Shown piece by piece: positions 36,864 through 47,923 of a DNA stretch of 64,000 nt. The translations under genes were made by a program, and so were the position numbers. The DNA comes from Deltaproteobacteria bacterium (GTDB lineage: Bacteria > Myxococcota_A > Polyangia > Nannocystales > Nannocystaceae), in contig RFGU01000015.1 of assembly GCA_003696955.1 (NCBI GenBank), positions 1-64,000 on the forward strand. Direction: 5' to 3'. The first letter of the stretch is position 1, and every line of letters starts with the position of its first letter. The notes beneath the pieces were generated by a model. That model ran no database searches. It saw only the letters and a list, made by a program, of their open reading frames with translations, and was not told the DNA's origin.

Positions 36864-38675
36864 CTATTCCTCGGGCGCCGCGTCCGCTTCCGAAGCCACC
36901 TCGCCCCCCAGCGCCTCACCGCCGGCATCCCGCGTCTCCCAGTCGGCCCTCAGATCGTCCACACGGCGTGCCTTGGAGGCCCCGGCGGGGTAGTTGAACG
37001 CCCGGGCGGCCAGGTCGACCCGATCCAACGCCGGTCCCATCAGGCCTCCGATCGCAAGCGACAGGAAGGCGGAAACGGCGACCACGGCCGGTCCACCACG
37101 GCCGGGAAGCGTCGTAAAGCCGTCCCGGGGCGGCTCGCGGAAGTACATGGCGACGACGAGCCGCAGGTAGTAGTAGGCGCCCACGACGGCATTGAGCAGG
37201 GCCCAGACCACGAGGAATTGCAGCCAGTCGTTGCTGTTCTCGAACACGGCACGGAACAGGAAGAGCTTGCCGAAGAAGCCCGCGACCGGCGGCAGCCCCA
37301 TGAGCGACAACAGGCAAATCGTAAGCCCTAGGGCCATGCCCGGGTGTCGGCGCGCAAGGCCGGCCCACTGGTAGCTTTCGAGGGCCTCGTGCTTGTTGCC
37401 CGAAAGCCAGGCCACGGCCACGAAGGCGCCGAGGCTCGCGACGGCGTAGAGCACGATGTAGAGCACCACGGCCGCGACGGCGGCGTCCCCCGCCGCACGG
37501 GACCAAAGCAGCGCATCCGTACCGGCGGCCGGCCCCTTCGCATAGGCCTGACCGTAGAAGTTGGCGGCGGCGACCACGCCGAGGAGCAGGTAGCCGACGT
37601 GGGCGATGGAACTGTAGGCGAGCAGGCGCTTGACGTTGGTCTGGCGCACGGCCGCGAGGTTCCCCACCGTCATGGTCAAGAACGCCACGAGCGCCACCGC
37701 CGTCGTCCAACCGTAGGGCGCGGTCACGAGCCGGTGGCTCGAGAAGATAGCGACGAACACCCGCAAGAGCGCAGCCACCCCCGCCACCTTGACCACGGAC
37801 GCCATGTAGGCGGTCACCGGCGTGGGCGCCCCTTCGTAGGCATCGGGCGTCCACATGTGCATGGGGACCGCCGAGACCTTGAAGAGCAGGGCGCCGAGCA
37901 CCATCAGGATCCCCGGCAGCAACAGCGCCGCCTTGGCGACGCCCTGGATCACGAGGTCGGTGGCCGCCGGGTTCGCCACCTGGCCCGCATCGAGGGCCCG
38001 CGCGAGGTCGTTGACCCGCAGCCAGCGCACGAAGGCCTCGGTGACCGCGCCACGCAGGACCTCGAAGTGGGTCGTGCCTGCCGCCCCGTACAGCAGCGCC
38101 ATGCCCATCAGGAGAATCGCCGACGCGAACGCCCCCATGAGAAAGTACTTGAGGGCCGCTTCCGCGGAGGGCTTGGCGTTCCATCGCGCGCCCACGAGCA
38201 CGTACACCGCGATGCTCATGGTCTCGATGCCGAGGAAGAGAGCCAAGAGGTCCTGGGCGTGGACCACCATCATGGCACCGAAGGTGGCGATGCACAGCAA
38301 GGACTCCTGCTCGCCGTACTCGAAGCGGTGGGTGCGGGCATAGTCCCCGGCGACTAGCACCGTCCCCGCGCACAGGCCCACGAGCACGAGGTCGAGCAGC
38401 GCCGAGAACTGGTCGACCACCAGAAAACCGCGGAAGACGGCGACGCCCCCGTCGTAGTCGGCGTTCCCGTAGATCGACAGACCGGCCACGAACGCGAGGG
38501 CCAGGCCGAAGAGCGCGATGCGGCGCTGGAAGAGCCGGAACCCGATGCTGGTGAAGGCATCGGTGGCCAGGAGCAAGAGCCCCCACGTGCCCACGATGAC
38601 CATGGGGGCGAGGTGGGCGAGGTCGGCGAGCGTCGATGCGCCCATGTTCTCGGTGACGACGGAGGGTTGGATCAT
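36864..38675 (-). CDS. nuoN: NADH-quinone oxidoreductase subunit N
   Basis: The 603-aa antiporter-like subunit of complex I has about 14 helices and family motifs such as LGIETMSIAVYVLVG, LKYFLMGAFASAILLMG (key Lys), FKVSAVPMHMWTPDAYEGAP, KRLLAYSSIAHVGYLLLG and LSLMGLPPVAGFFGKLFLF. It is longer than E. coli NuoN (485), with a 60-residue soluble C-terminal tail rich in acidic residues. ATG 38675 overlaps the nuoM stop (ATGA). It is the last gene of the operon. Confidence 0.95.
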   Translation of the reverse strand: MIQPSVVTENMGASTLADLAHLAPMVIVGTWGLLLLATDAFTSIGFRLFQRRIALFGLALAFVAGLSIYGNADYDGGVAVFRGFLVVDQFSALLDLVLVGLCAGTVLVAGDYARTHRFEYGEQESLLCIATFGAMMVVHAQDLLALFLGIETMSIAVYVLVGARWNAKPSAEAALKYFLMGAFASAILLMGMALLYGAAGTTHFEVLRGAVTEAFVRWLRVNDLARALDAGQVANPAATDLVIQGVAKAALLLPGILMVLGALLFKVSAVPMHMWTPDAYEGAPTPVTAYMASVVKVAGVAALLRVFVAIFSSHRLVTAPYGWTTAVALVAFLTMTVGNLAAVRQTNVKRLLAYSSIAHVGYLLLGVVAAANFYGQAYAKGPAAGTDALLWSRAAGDAAVAAVVLYIVLYAVASLGAFVAVAWLSGNKHEALESYQWAGLARRHPGMALGLTICLLSLMGLPPVAGFFGKLFLFRAVFENSNDWLQFLVVWALLNAVVGAYYYLRLVVAMYFREPPRDGFTTLPGRGGPAVVAVSAFLSLAIGGLMGPALDRVDLAARAFNYPAGASKARRVDDLRADWETRDAGGEALGGEVASEADAAPEE

Positions 38676-40350
38676 GGTGCGTGGCCTCCTTCGTGCCGGG
38701 CGACGGGGCCGAAACCGGAAACCTCCGGCGCGCGCTCGTCACCGTAGGCCGCTCGGATGGTCGCCATGGGATCTGCACAGGCCTCCATCAAGTCCTCGGC
38801 GAACGCAGCCTTCTTCGCGCCGGACTCGGCGAGCGCCACGGATGCGCACCGCTTGGCGGTAAAGTGCGAGACGAGGGCTTGGGCGCTCGGGTCGATGGTC
38901 TCGAGGAAGGGCTTGGGGTAGACGCCCATGACGACGATGAGGGCGATGACCGGTAGGAACACGAGGCGTTCTCGCAGGCCCAGATCCGGCAGGTGCTCGT
39001 TCTCCGCGTGCACGATGGGTCCGAACATCACCTTCTGGAACATGTGCAGCAGGTAGACCGCGCCCAAGATGACGCCGGTGGCCGCGACGAGCACCAGAAG
39101 CGGCGGATTGTTGAGCACGTGGGCGCCCCCGCTGAACGTGCCCACCATGATGAGGAACTCGCCGACGAAGCCCACGAGCCCCGGCAAGCCCGCCGAGCCC
39201 AGCATGGCGATCATGAACACCGCGGTGAAGACGGGCATCACCTTGGCGAGCCCGCCGAAGGCGTCGAGCTTGCGGGTGTGTCGCCGCTCGTAGAGGACGC
39301 CGATGCACATGAAGAGGGCCCCCGTGGTCAGGCCGTGGGCCAGGCTCTGGTACGTGGCGCCGGTGAGCCCCTGGGGCGTCATGCCGACGATTCCGAGCAC
39401 GACGAAGCCCATGTGGCTGACGGACGAATAGGCCACCAGCCGCTTGACGTCCTCCTGGGCGTAGGCCGTCAGCGCCCCGTAGACGATGCCGACGATGGCG
39501 AGGATCGCCAGGGCCTGGGCCGCCTCGCCCGCGGCCCCGGGAAACAGCGGCATGGCGAACCGAATGAAGCCGTAGGTACCGAGCTTGAGCAACACGCCGG
39601 CCAGGATCACCGAGCCCGGCGTCGGTGCCTGGGTGTGGGCGTCGGGCAACCAGGTGTGCACCGGAAAGAGCGGCACCTTGATGGCGAAGCTCGCCACGAA
39701 GGCCCAGAAGCAAAGCGCCTGCACCTTCGGGGGCAGGACCACGCGGTCGAGATCGGCCAGGTCGAAGCTGAAGGTGCCCCCCGAAAGTTCGTAGTGCGCG
39801 ACGGCCAGGTACAAGATGGCGGCCAACATCAGGGCCGAGCCGACCATGGTGTACAGGAAGAACTTGATCGCCGCCTTGATCCGCTGCTCGCTGCCCCAGA
39901 TGCCGATGATGAGCGCCATCGGAACGAGCATCACCTCCCAGAAGGTGAAGAAGAGGATGAGGTCGAGGGCGACGAGGGCGCCGGTCATCCCGGTCTCGAG
40001 GACCAGCATGGAGGCGACGAACTCACGACTGCGATGCTCGACGCTACGCCACGCCCCCCAGATGCAGATGGGCGTGAGGAAGGTGGCGAGCAGGACGAGC
40101 CACACCGAAAGGCCGTCCACGCCGACGTGGTAGGAGATGCCGAAGCGCTCGATCCACGGCAGCTTCTCCTCGAACTGCATGCCGGCGACGCCATGCTCGA
40201 ACTCGGTGGCGAGCGGCAGGGACACCAGGAACGTAAGCCCGGAGAAGAAGAGGCCGAGCCCCTTGGCGAGCCGTTCCTCGCCCCGCGGCAAGAGCGCCGT
40301 GGTGAGCGCGCCGAGGATCGGCAGGACGAGGACGATGGAAAGCAGGTGGT

Positions 40351-40354
<4 letters not shown>
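38672..40354 (-). CDS. nuoM: NADH-quinone oxidoreductase subunit M
   Basis: The 560-aa proton-pumping subunit has the conserved FFTFWEVMLVPM (key Glu), KFFLYTMVGSALML, FAIKVPLFPVHTWLPDAH, EDVKRLVAYSSVSHMGFV and GSAGLPGLVGFVGEFLIM. About 65 residues follow the last helix, including Cys in AKRCASVAL and MEACADP; this tail is absent from standard NuoM. It is coupled on both sides by ATGA overlaps. Confidence 0.95.
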
Positions 40355-42600
<2,246 letters not shown>

Positions 42601-42610
42601 GCAAACCCCG

Positions 42611-42913
42611 TCAGTCTCGCAGCAGGGCGAGGTCGTCGATGTCCACGTCGTTGCGGGACCGGAAGATGCTGACGATGATGGATAGGCCCACCGCCGCCTC
42701 CGCCGCCGCGACCGCGATGACGAAGAAGGCGAACACCTGACCGTCGTGGTTGCCGTGCAACCGCGAGAAGGCCACCAGGGCGACGTTGGCGGCGTTGAGC
42801 ATCAGCTCGATGCTCATCAGCACGAACAGGGCGTTGCGCCGAAGGAGCACGCCGGCCACGCCGACGAGGAAGAGCAGGACGGCGAGGTAGAGGAGGTGGG
42901 TGATCGGGACCAT
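42611..42913 (-). CDS. nuoK: NADH-quinone oxidoreductase subunit K
   Basis: The 100-aa, three-helix subunit is exactly the usual length. It contains [29 protein letters not shown] in two conserved parts: the Arg pair after helix 1 and the membrane Glu in [11 protein letters not shown], and Glu in [12 protein letters not shown]. These glutamates belong to the proton path. ATG 42913 gives the canonical N-terminus; longer upstream frame is not protein-like. Confidence 0.95.
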   Translation of the reverse strand: MVPITHLLYLAVLLFLVGVAGVLLRRNALFVLMSIELMLNAANVALVAFSRLHGNHDGQVFAFFVIAVAAAEAAVGLSIIVSIFRSRNDVDIDDLALLRD

Positions 42914-42965
42914 CGTGCGCGGAGGGTGGGCGAAGGTGCGGAGGGAGGGAGCGTCGAAGGCGGGG

Positions 42966-43640
42966 TCACAGACCGCGGTGCCCGGTGCCCGAGGGCTCCC
43001 CGAAGTCGGTGGCCGGCGTCGGCCCGGGCGGGGCGAGATCGCCGGCCTCGTGGGGACCGAGCCCGGCGGCATGGCGCGCCGCCGCGTCGGTCAGATGGCG
43101 GGCGGCATGCTCCCGTTCCTTGCGGCTGCGCGCCACCACGACGGCGCCGACGATGGCGGCGACCAGCAGCAGGGACACCGCCTCGAACGGGAAGACGTAG
43201 TCGGTGAAGATCTCGCGGCCGAGGCCCGTGGCGGTGCCGAAGTCGGTGCCCGGCTCGAGTTCGGCACCGTAGGTGACGTACTGCCGGGCGAGGGTGCCGA
43301 CGAGGACCCAGGCGAGGAAGCCGGCGGAGAGCAGGAAACCGCCGTAGTAGGCGATCTTGCCCACCCGCGAGGGCCTGCGGTGGGTCAGCTTGCCCGTCGC
43401 ATCGACGTCGACGACCATGATGACGAAGACGAAGAGCACCATGACGGCGCCGGCGTAGACGATGACCTGGATCGCCGACAGGAACGTGGCCGAGGCCAGC
43501 ACGTAGCAGGCCGCCACCGAAAGGAACGTCGCGATGAGCCACATGGCCGCCACGATGGCGTTCTTGCGCGTCACCATGGCGAGCGCCGAGAAGACGGCGA
43601 GGCCACCGAAGAAGAAGAAGGCGATCTCGGCTCCGGACAT
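42966..43640 (-). CDS. nuoJ: NADH-quinone oxidoreductase subunit J
   Basis: The 224-aa subunit has five helices and the signature [20 protein letters not shown] in helix 3. The last 50 residues are a hydrophilic Arg/His/Ala tail, longer than in many NuoJ proteins. ATG 43640 was selected because it begins the first helix and follows the nuoF stop by 8 bp. Confidence 0.93.
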   Translation of the reverse strand: MSGAEIAFFFFGGLAVFSALAMVTRKNAIVAAMWLIATFLSVAACYVLASATFLSAIQVIVYAGAVMVLFVFVIMVVDVDATGKLTHRRPSRVGKIAYYGGFLLSAGFLAWVLVGTLARQYVTYGAELEPGTDFGTATGLGREIFTDYVFPFEAVSLLLVAAIVGAVVVARSRKEREHAARHLTDAAARHAAGLGPHEAGDLAPPGPTPATDFGEPSGTGHRGL

Positions 43641-43648
43641 GGGGGTAC

Positions 43649-45013
43649 CTAGGGGCTCGTTTCGAGGGCGGCCGCAGCTCCCGTGACGGCGCGGGCCGCC
43701 CGCGGGATCTTGGCGACGAACTCGTCGCGGTACTTGGTCAGGAAGGCGAGGGTTGGCCACGCGGCCGCATCGCCGAGGGCGCAGATGGTGTTGCCGGCGA
43801 TGCCGTTGGCGATGTCGGCGAGCAACTCCACGTCGCCGGGCCGACCGTCACCGAAGGCGATGCGCTTGGCGACGGCCACCAGCCAGCCCGTCCCCTCGCG
43901 GCACGGCGTGCACTGCCCGCAGCTCTCGTCGTGGAAGAAGTGGAGAATTCGCCACAAGGCCTTGGTCATGTCCGTGGTCTCGTCCATGACCACCACGCCG
44001 CCCGAGCCGGCCATGGTGCGCAGGGTCCTGCCCCCGCCGAGATCGAACTTCTGGCCGGGATGCACCTCGACCTCGCGGATCCGTTCGTCACGCTGCAGGG
44101 CGTCGAACTCGAAGGGGACGTCGAGTTCGTCGGGCAGGAGCACGGGCATGGACACGCCGCCCGGGATGACCCCCTTGACCTTCCTGCCGCCGCGCATGCC
44201 GCCGCAGACCTCCTCGATGACCTCGCGCCCGGTGGTCTGCATGGTCACCTCGTAGACGCCCGGCTTCTCCACGTGGCCGCACACCGACAGCAGGCGCGTC
44301 CCGCCCGAGCGCTCGGTCCCGAACTCCGCGAAGGCCTTGCCCCCGTGTTCGACGATGAAGCCGCAGTTGGCGATGGTCTCGACGTTGTTGACCACCGTGG
44401 GCTTGCCGAACAGCCCCTTGACGGCCGGAAACGGCGGCTTGAGCCGGGGCCAGCCGCGGCCGCCCTCGAGACTCGACAAAAGCGCCGTCTCCTCGCCGCA
44501 GATGTATGCCCCGGCCCCCCGGTAGATGGTGATGTCCAGGTCCATGTCGGACCCGAAGATCCGTTTGCCGAGGTAGCCCTTGGCGTAGGCCTGGTCGAGG
44601 GCCGCCTGCACCACCTTGTACTCCCGCATCATCTCGCCGCGCATGTAGATGTACGCGTTGCGTACGCGCAGGGCACGGCTCGCGCAGATCATGCCCTCGA
44701 TGAGCAGGTGCGGATCCCAGTAGAGGATGTGCCGGTCCTTGAAGGTGCCGGGCTCGGACTCGTCCGCGTTGACCACCAGGTAGACCGTGTCGGCGTCCTT
44801 GGGCACGAAGCCCCACTTGATGCCCGTGGGGAAGCCCGCGCCGCCGCGGCCGCGCAGGTTGGATGCCTTGACCTGCTCGGCGATCTCGGCCGGATCCATG
44901 CGCACCGCCTTGCGGGCCGCCCGGTAGCCGCCGCTCTTCTCGTAGGCGTCGATGTTCTTGGCCTCGGGGTCGTCGAAGCGGGCACTGACGATCTTGGTCT
45001 CGGCGATGGGCAT
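43649..45013 (-). CDS. nuoF: NADH-quinone oxidoreductase subunit F
   Basis: The 454-aa NADH-binding subunit has the FMN/NADH region RGRGGAGFPTGIKWGF, NADESEPGTFKDR, RGAGAYICGEETALLSSLEG and the [4Fe-4S] ligands ESCGQCTPCREGTGW plus a fourth Cys in NTICALGD. It is the electron entry of complex I. ATG 45013 lies 5 bp after the nuoE stop. nuoG, H and I, which often follow, are missing; nuoJ is next. Confidence 0.96.
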   Translation of the reverse strand: MPIAETKIVSARFDDPEAKNIDAYEKSGGYRAARKAVRMDPAEIAEQVKASNLRGRGGAGFPTGIKWGFVPKDADTVYLVVNADESEPGTFKDRHILYWDPHLLIEGMICASRALRVRNAYIYMRGEMMREYKVVQAALDQAYAKGYLGKRIFGSDMDLDITIYRGAGAYICGEETALLSSLEGGRGWPRLKPPFPAVKGLFGKPTVVNNVETIANCGFIVEHGGKAFAEFGTERSGGTRLLSVCGHVEKPGVYEVTMQTTGREVIEEVCGGMRGGRKVKGVIPGGVSMPVLLPDELDVPFEFDALQRDERIREVEVHPGQKFDLGGGRTLRTMAGSGGVVVMDETTDMTKALWRILHFFHDESCGQCTPCREGTGWLVAVAKRIAFGDGRPGDVELLADIANGIAGNTICALGDAAAWPTLAFLTKYRDEFVAKIPRAARAVTGAAAALETSP

Positions 45014-45018
45014 GGCGA

Positions 45019-45558
45019 CTAGACCCCCAATTCCACGGGCACGCGGCCCTCGAGCAGGGCATCGACGATGGCGTCGATCCGCTTCTCGTCGAGTTTCTCG
45101 AAATAGAGGGGGATGTCCGGTTTCCCCTTTTGCGCTATCTGCGCCACCGGGCCATAGCCACAGGCGGCCAGGCACTCCACCTCGGAGACGGTGATCTTGC
45201 CGTCGGCGCTCGTCCCGTGGTTCTTCTCGATCCCCAAGCGCTTCTTGCAGCGGCCGAGCACGTCGTAGGCACCTTCGAGCATGCACCCGATGTTGGTGCA
45301 GATCTGGAGGTGGAACTCGCCGACCTCTCCGGTCTCGATCATCGTATAGAAGGTGGCGACGCCCCGGACGTGGGCCGGGGGCAGCTCGAGGCGTTCGGCC
45401 ACGAGCCGGATCACCTCCTCGTCCACCCGCCCGAACTGCTGCGAGGCCATATAGAGGACGGGCAGACAGAGGACCTTGCGCACCTTGTCCTCGGGGAAGC
45501 GAGGCCAAAGCTCGGCGATCTTCTGCTCGATTTCGTCGGATAGCTTGAGCGCGGTCAC
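45019..45558 (-). CDS. nuoE: NADH-quinone oxidoreductase subunit E
   Basis: The 179-aa thioredoxin-like subunit carries the N1a [2Fe-2S] centre, with ligands in CTNIGCML (CX4C) and CLAACG (CX3C). The N-terminal helical part (EIEQKIAELWPRFPEDK, VRGVATFYTM) is typical. GTG 45558 is the first gene of the operon; the mapped promoter lies 22 bp upstream. Confidence 0.95.
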   Translation of the reverse strand: MTALKLSDEIEQKIAELWPRFPEDKVRKVLCLPVLYMASQQFGRVDEEVIRLVAERLELPPAHVRGVATFYTMIETGEVGEFHLQICTNIGCMLEGAYDVLGRCKKRLGIEKNHGTSADGKITVSEVECLAACGYGPVAQIAQKGKPDIPLYFEKLDEKRIDAIVDALLEGRVPVELGV

Positions 45559-45579
45559 GGGCGGTCCGTTGGCGGCCGG

Positions 45580-45608
45580 ACCCTAGGATCGGCCCTAGCT
45601 CAAGTCAA
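45580..45608 (-). promoter_or_regulatory. Probable promoter of the nuo operon
   Basis: On the minus strand TTGACT (45603-45608), a 17-nt spacer and TAGGGT (45580-45585) form a recognisable sigma-70-like promoter 21 nt before GTG 45558. It is the only nearby -35 element that fits consensus well. Confidence 0.55.
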
Positions 45609-45700
45609 CAACGCCCGAGGGCCCGCCCCCCGCCGGACCACGCCACGAAAGCCACGTCACCCCGACTTGCGCAATACGCGCAGGCCTGCCCCGTCGTCGC

Positions 45701-46585
45701 CTACGCCGCCTCGGCGTAGATCGGCAGCAGTCGCGCCGGAGCGTTGGGCCCCAAGTCGGCGAGTTGGCGGCGCAGCTTGGCCTTGACGCGATGCTCGAGC
45801 TGGCGCACCCGCTCGCGGGAGATCCCCAGCTCGCGGCCGAGATCGGACAATGTCGTACGGTCGTCGTCGACCGACAGCAACCTTCGCTGCACGATGGCCT
45901 GCTCGCGGTCGTCGAGGGACTGCATCACGCGGGCGATGCGATCGCGGACGATGCGGATGCGCTCGCGACGGCCGACCTCGTCCTCGATGCCGGGGGCCTC
46001 GTCGGCCAGGGTCTCGAGCAGGGTCGTGGCGCCCTCGCGGTACGCCCTCGCGTCGAGGGAGGTGTCCTTGTGCTCGAGCCGCTGCTCCATGCGTCGGATC
46101 CGGTTCTTCGAGCAACCGAAACGCTCGGCGAGCAAGGCCGTGGTGTCGACGTCGGCACCGTGCTCGGCCAGGATCTTGGCCTTCTCGCGTTGGAGCCGGA
46201 AGAAGAGCTTGCTCTGCATGGGCCCCGTGCCGATGCCCACGACGCTGTAGTGCTTGAGGACGTAGGTGAGGATCTGGGCCCGCACCCAATAGGAGGCGTA
46301 GGTCATGAACCGCAGGCCCCGATCGGGTTCGAAACGCTCGAGGGCCTTGAGCAGACCGAGGTTGCCCTCCGAGACGAGGTCGGCCAGCTTGAGGCCGTAG
46401 CCCCGGTAGCCGTGGGCGATCCGTACGACGTAGCGAAGGCTCGCGCTCACGAGCAGGTCGCCCGCCGCCTTGTCGCCTTCGCGATGGCGACGCGCGAGTT
46501 CGAGTTCCCGGGCGCGGTCGAGGACCGGGTAGCGTTCGATGGCGGCGAGGTAGTGCTGGAAGCTGGCGTTCGAGAAGGTGATCAT
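45701..46585 (-). CDS. rpoH: RNA polymerase sigma factor RpoH (heat-shock type)
   Basis: The 294-aa sigma-70-family factor has region 2 (LVSASLRYVVRIAHGYRGYG, DLVSEGNLGLLKALERFEPD, FMTYASYWVRAQILTYVL), the RpoH-box-like segment QSKLFFRLQREKAKI that marks heat-shock sigma factors, and region 4 (SLDDREQAIVQRRL, TLSDLGRELGISRERVRQLE). ATG 46585 has GGAGG 6 nt upstream. The upstream 267-bp region also serves the divergent dehydrogenase gene and contains a small hairpin. Confidence 0.9.
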   Translation of the reverse strand: MITFSNASFQHYLAAIERYPVLDRARELELARRHREGDKAAGDLLVSASLRYVVRIAHGYRGYGLKLADLVSEGNLGLLKALERFEPDRGLRFMTYASYWVRAQILTYVLKHYSVVGIGTGPMQSKLFFRLQREKAKILAEHGADVDTTALLAERFGCSKNRIRRMEQRLEHKDTSLDARAYREGATTLLETLADEAPGIEDEVGRRERIRIVRDRIARVMQSLDDREQAIVQRRLLSVDDDRTTLSDLGRELGISRERVRQLEHRVKAKLRRQLADLGPNAPARLLPIYAEAA

Positions 46586-46641
46586 GTGGGTCCTCCATCT
46601 CCTCCGGGATGGGGACCCCGTAACGGGTGGGACACGCATGG

Positions 46642-46659
46642 GCTCGCTCCCCAGCGAGC
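46642..46659. other. Inverted repeat in rpoH upstream region
   Basis: GCTCGCT and AGCGAGC flank CCCC, a perfect 7-bp stem 57 bp upstream of rpoH. It could be an operator or a leader hairpin if transcription starts farther upstream. It does not cover the ribosome-binding site, so a classic thermometer is not indicated. Confidence 0.3.
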
Positions 46660-46852
46660 ACGCGCCCCGATGACGCACCTGCATGTTTGCACCGGTGGTC
46701 CGCGACGCGCAAGTGGAAAATCGTCCTCGGCCTGCGGTGCGGCGAAATTCGGTGGGATGATGTAGGCTCGGCTCGCCGGTGGGCGGGCCCGCTCCCACCT
46801 CGATGCGTCCCGTTCCGGTCCGCCCCCGTCCCCCGCGAAGGAGGCTCCATCG

Positions 46853-47911
46853 ATGCGTGCCATCGGCTTGTACGAACATGGCGGGCCCGAGGTGCTCGTC
46901 CCCCTCGACCTGCCCGAGCCCGAACCCGGTCCCGGAGAGGTGGTGGTGGACGTGGCCGCCTGCGCCGTCAACCGGCTCGACCTGTGGGTTCGGGGCGGCC
47001 TGCCGAACCTGCGCATCGCCTATCCCCACGTCCTCGGCAGCGACGTGGCCGGTACCGTGCGGGCGGTGGGCCCGGGCGTGGACGAAACCTGGATGGGACG
47101 GCGCGTCGTGGTCAACCCCGGCCTTTCGTGCGGCGCGTGCGAGTCGTGCCTGTCCGGCTGGGACAACCTTTGCCCGCGGTACCGGATCCTCGGGGAGAAC
47201 GCACCCGGCGGCTACGCCGAGCGGATCGCCGTTCCGGTGACGAACCTGGTCCCGATCCCCGAGGGCGACACGCGATCCCTGGTGGAATGGGCCGCGGTGC
47301 CCCTGGTGTTCCTGACGGCGTGGCAGATGCTCGTGGTGCGGGCGAAGGTCGCCCCCGGCGACGTCGTCCTCGTCCATGCCGTGGGCAGCGGCGTAGGGTC
47401 GGCGGGCCTTCAGATCGCGCGCCTGTTCGGCGCCCGGGTCATCGGCCTCGCGAGCACCGACGCCAAGCTCGAACGCGCGCGGGCCCGCGGCGCCGAGGCG
47501 ACGTTGCGCAGCGACGACCCCGAGTGGCCGGCCAAGGTCCGCGCCCTGCCCTTCGTGGGCAAGCGCGGCGTGGACGTGGTGTTCGAGCACGTCGGTGCGG
47601 CGACTTTCGCCGACAGCATCAAGCTGGCCCGGCGCGGCGGCGTGGTGGTCACCTGCGGCGCAAGCTCCGGGTTCGATGCACGCGTGGACCTGCGCCACGT
47701 CTTCTTCCGGCAGATCCAGATCCTCGGCAGCACCATGGGCAGCAAGGCCCTGCTCCACAGGATCGTTCCCCTGGTGGCGCGCGGGGCCCTCACCCCCGAA
47801 GTGGATCGCGTCTTTTCCCTCGAGGATGCCGCCGAGGCCCACCGCTACCTCGACCGCCGCACGCAGTACGGCAAGGTGGTTCTCCAGGTGTCCGCCGGGG
47901 AGAACGCCTGA
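46853..47911 (+). CDS. Zinc-type alcohol dehydrogenase (MDR family)
   Basis: The 352-aa medium-chain dehydrogenase/reductase has a GroES-like domain with the structural-zinc cysteines CGACESCLSGWDNLC (about residues 93-107), catalytic-site region CAVNRLDLWVR, the GSDVAGTV strand, and a nucleotide domain with VLVHAVGSGVGSAGLQIARL. Such enzymes reduce aldehydes, ketones or quinones with NAD(P)H; the substrate is unknown. ATG 46853 is preceded by GAAGGAGG. A membrane-protein gene follows after 12 bp. Confidence 0.9.
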   Translation: MRAIGLYEHGGPEVLVPLDLPEPEPGPGEVVVDVAACAVNRLDLWVRGGLPNLRIAYPHVLGSDVAGTVRAVGPGVDETWMGRRVVVNPGLSCGACESCLSGWDNLCPRYRILGENAPGGYAERIAVPVTNLVPIPEGDTRSLVEWAAVPLVFLTAWQMLVVRAKVAPGDVVLVHAVGSGVGSAGLQIARLFGARVIGLASTDAKLERARARGAEATLRSDDPEWPAKVRALPFVGKRGVDVVFEHVGAATFADSIKLARRGGVVVTCGASSGFDARVDLRHVFFRQIQILGSTMGSKALLHRIVPLVARGALTPEVDRVFSLEDAAEAHRYLDRRTQYGKVVLQVSAGENA

Positions 47912-47923
47912 CCCGGGCGGGGC

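Noticed and set aside
46642-46659. Intrinsic terminator near rpoH
   Set aside because: The short stem has no T-run and lies upstream of rpoH, not after a gene end.
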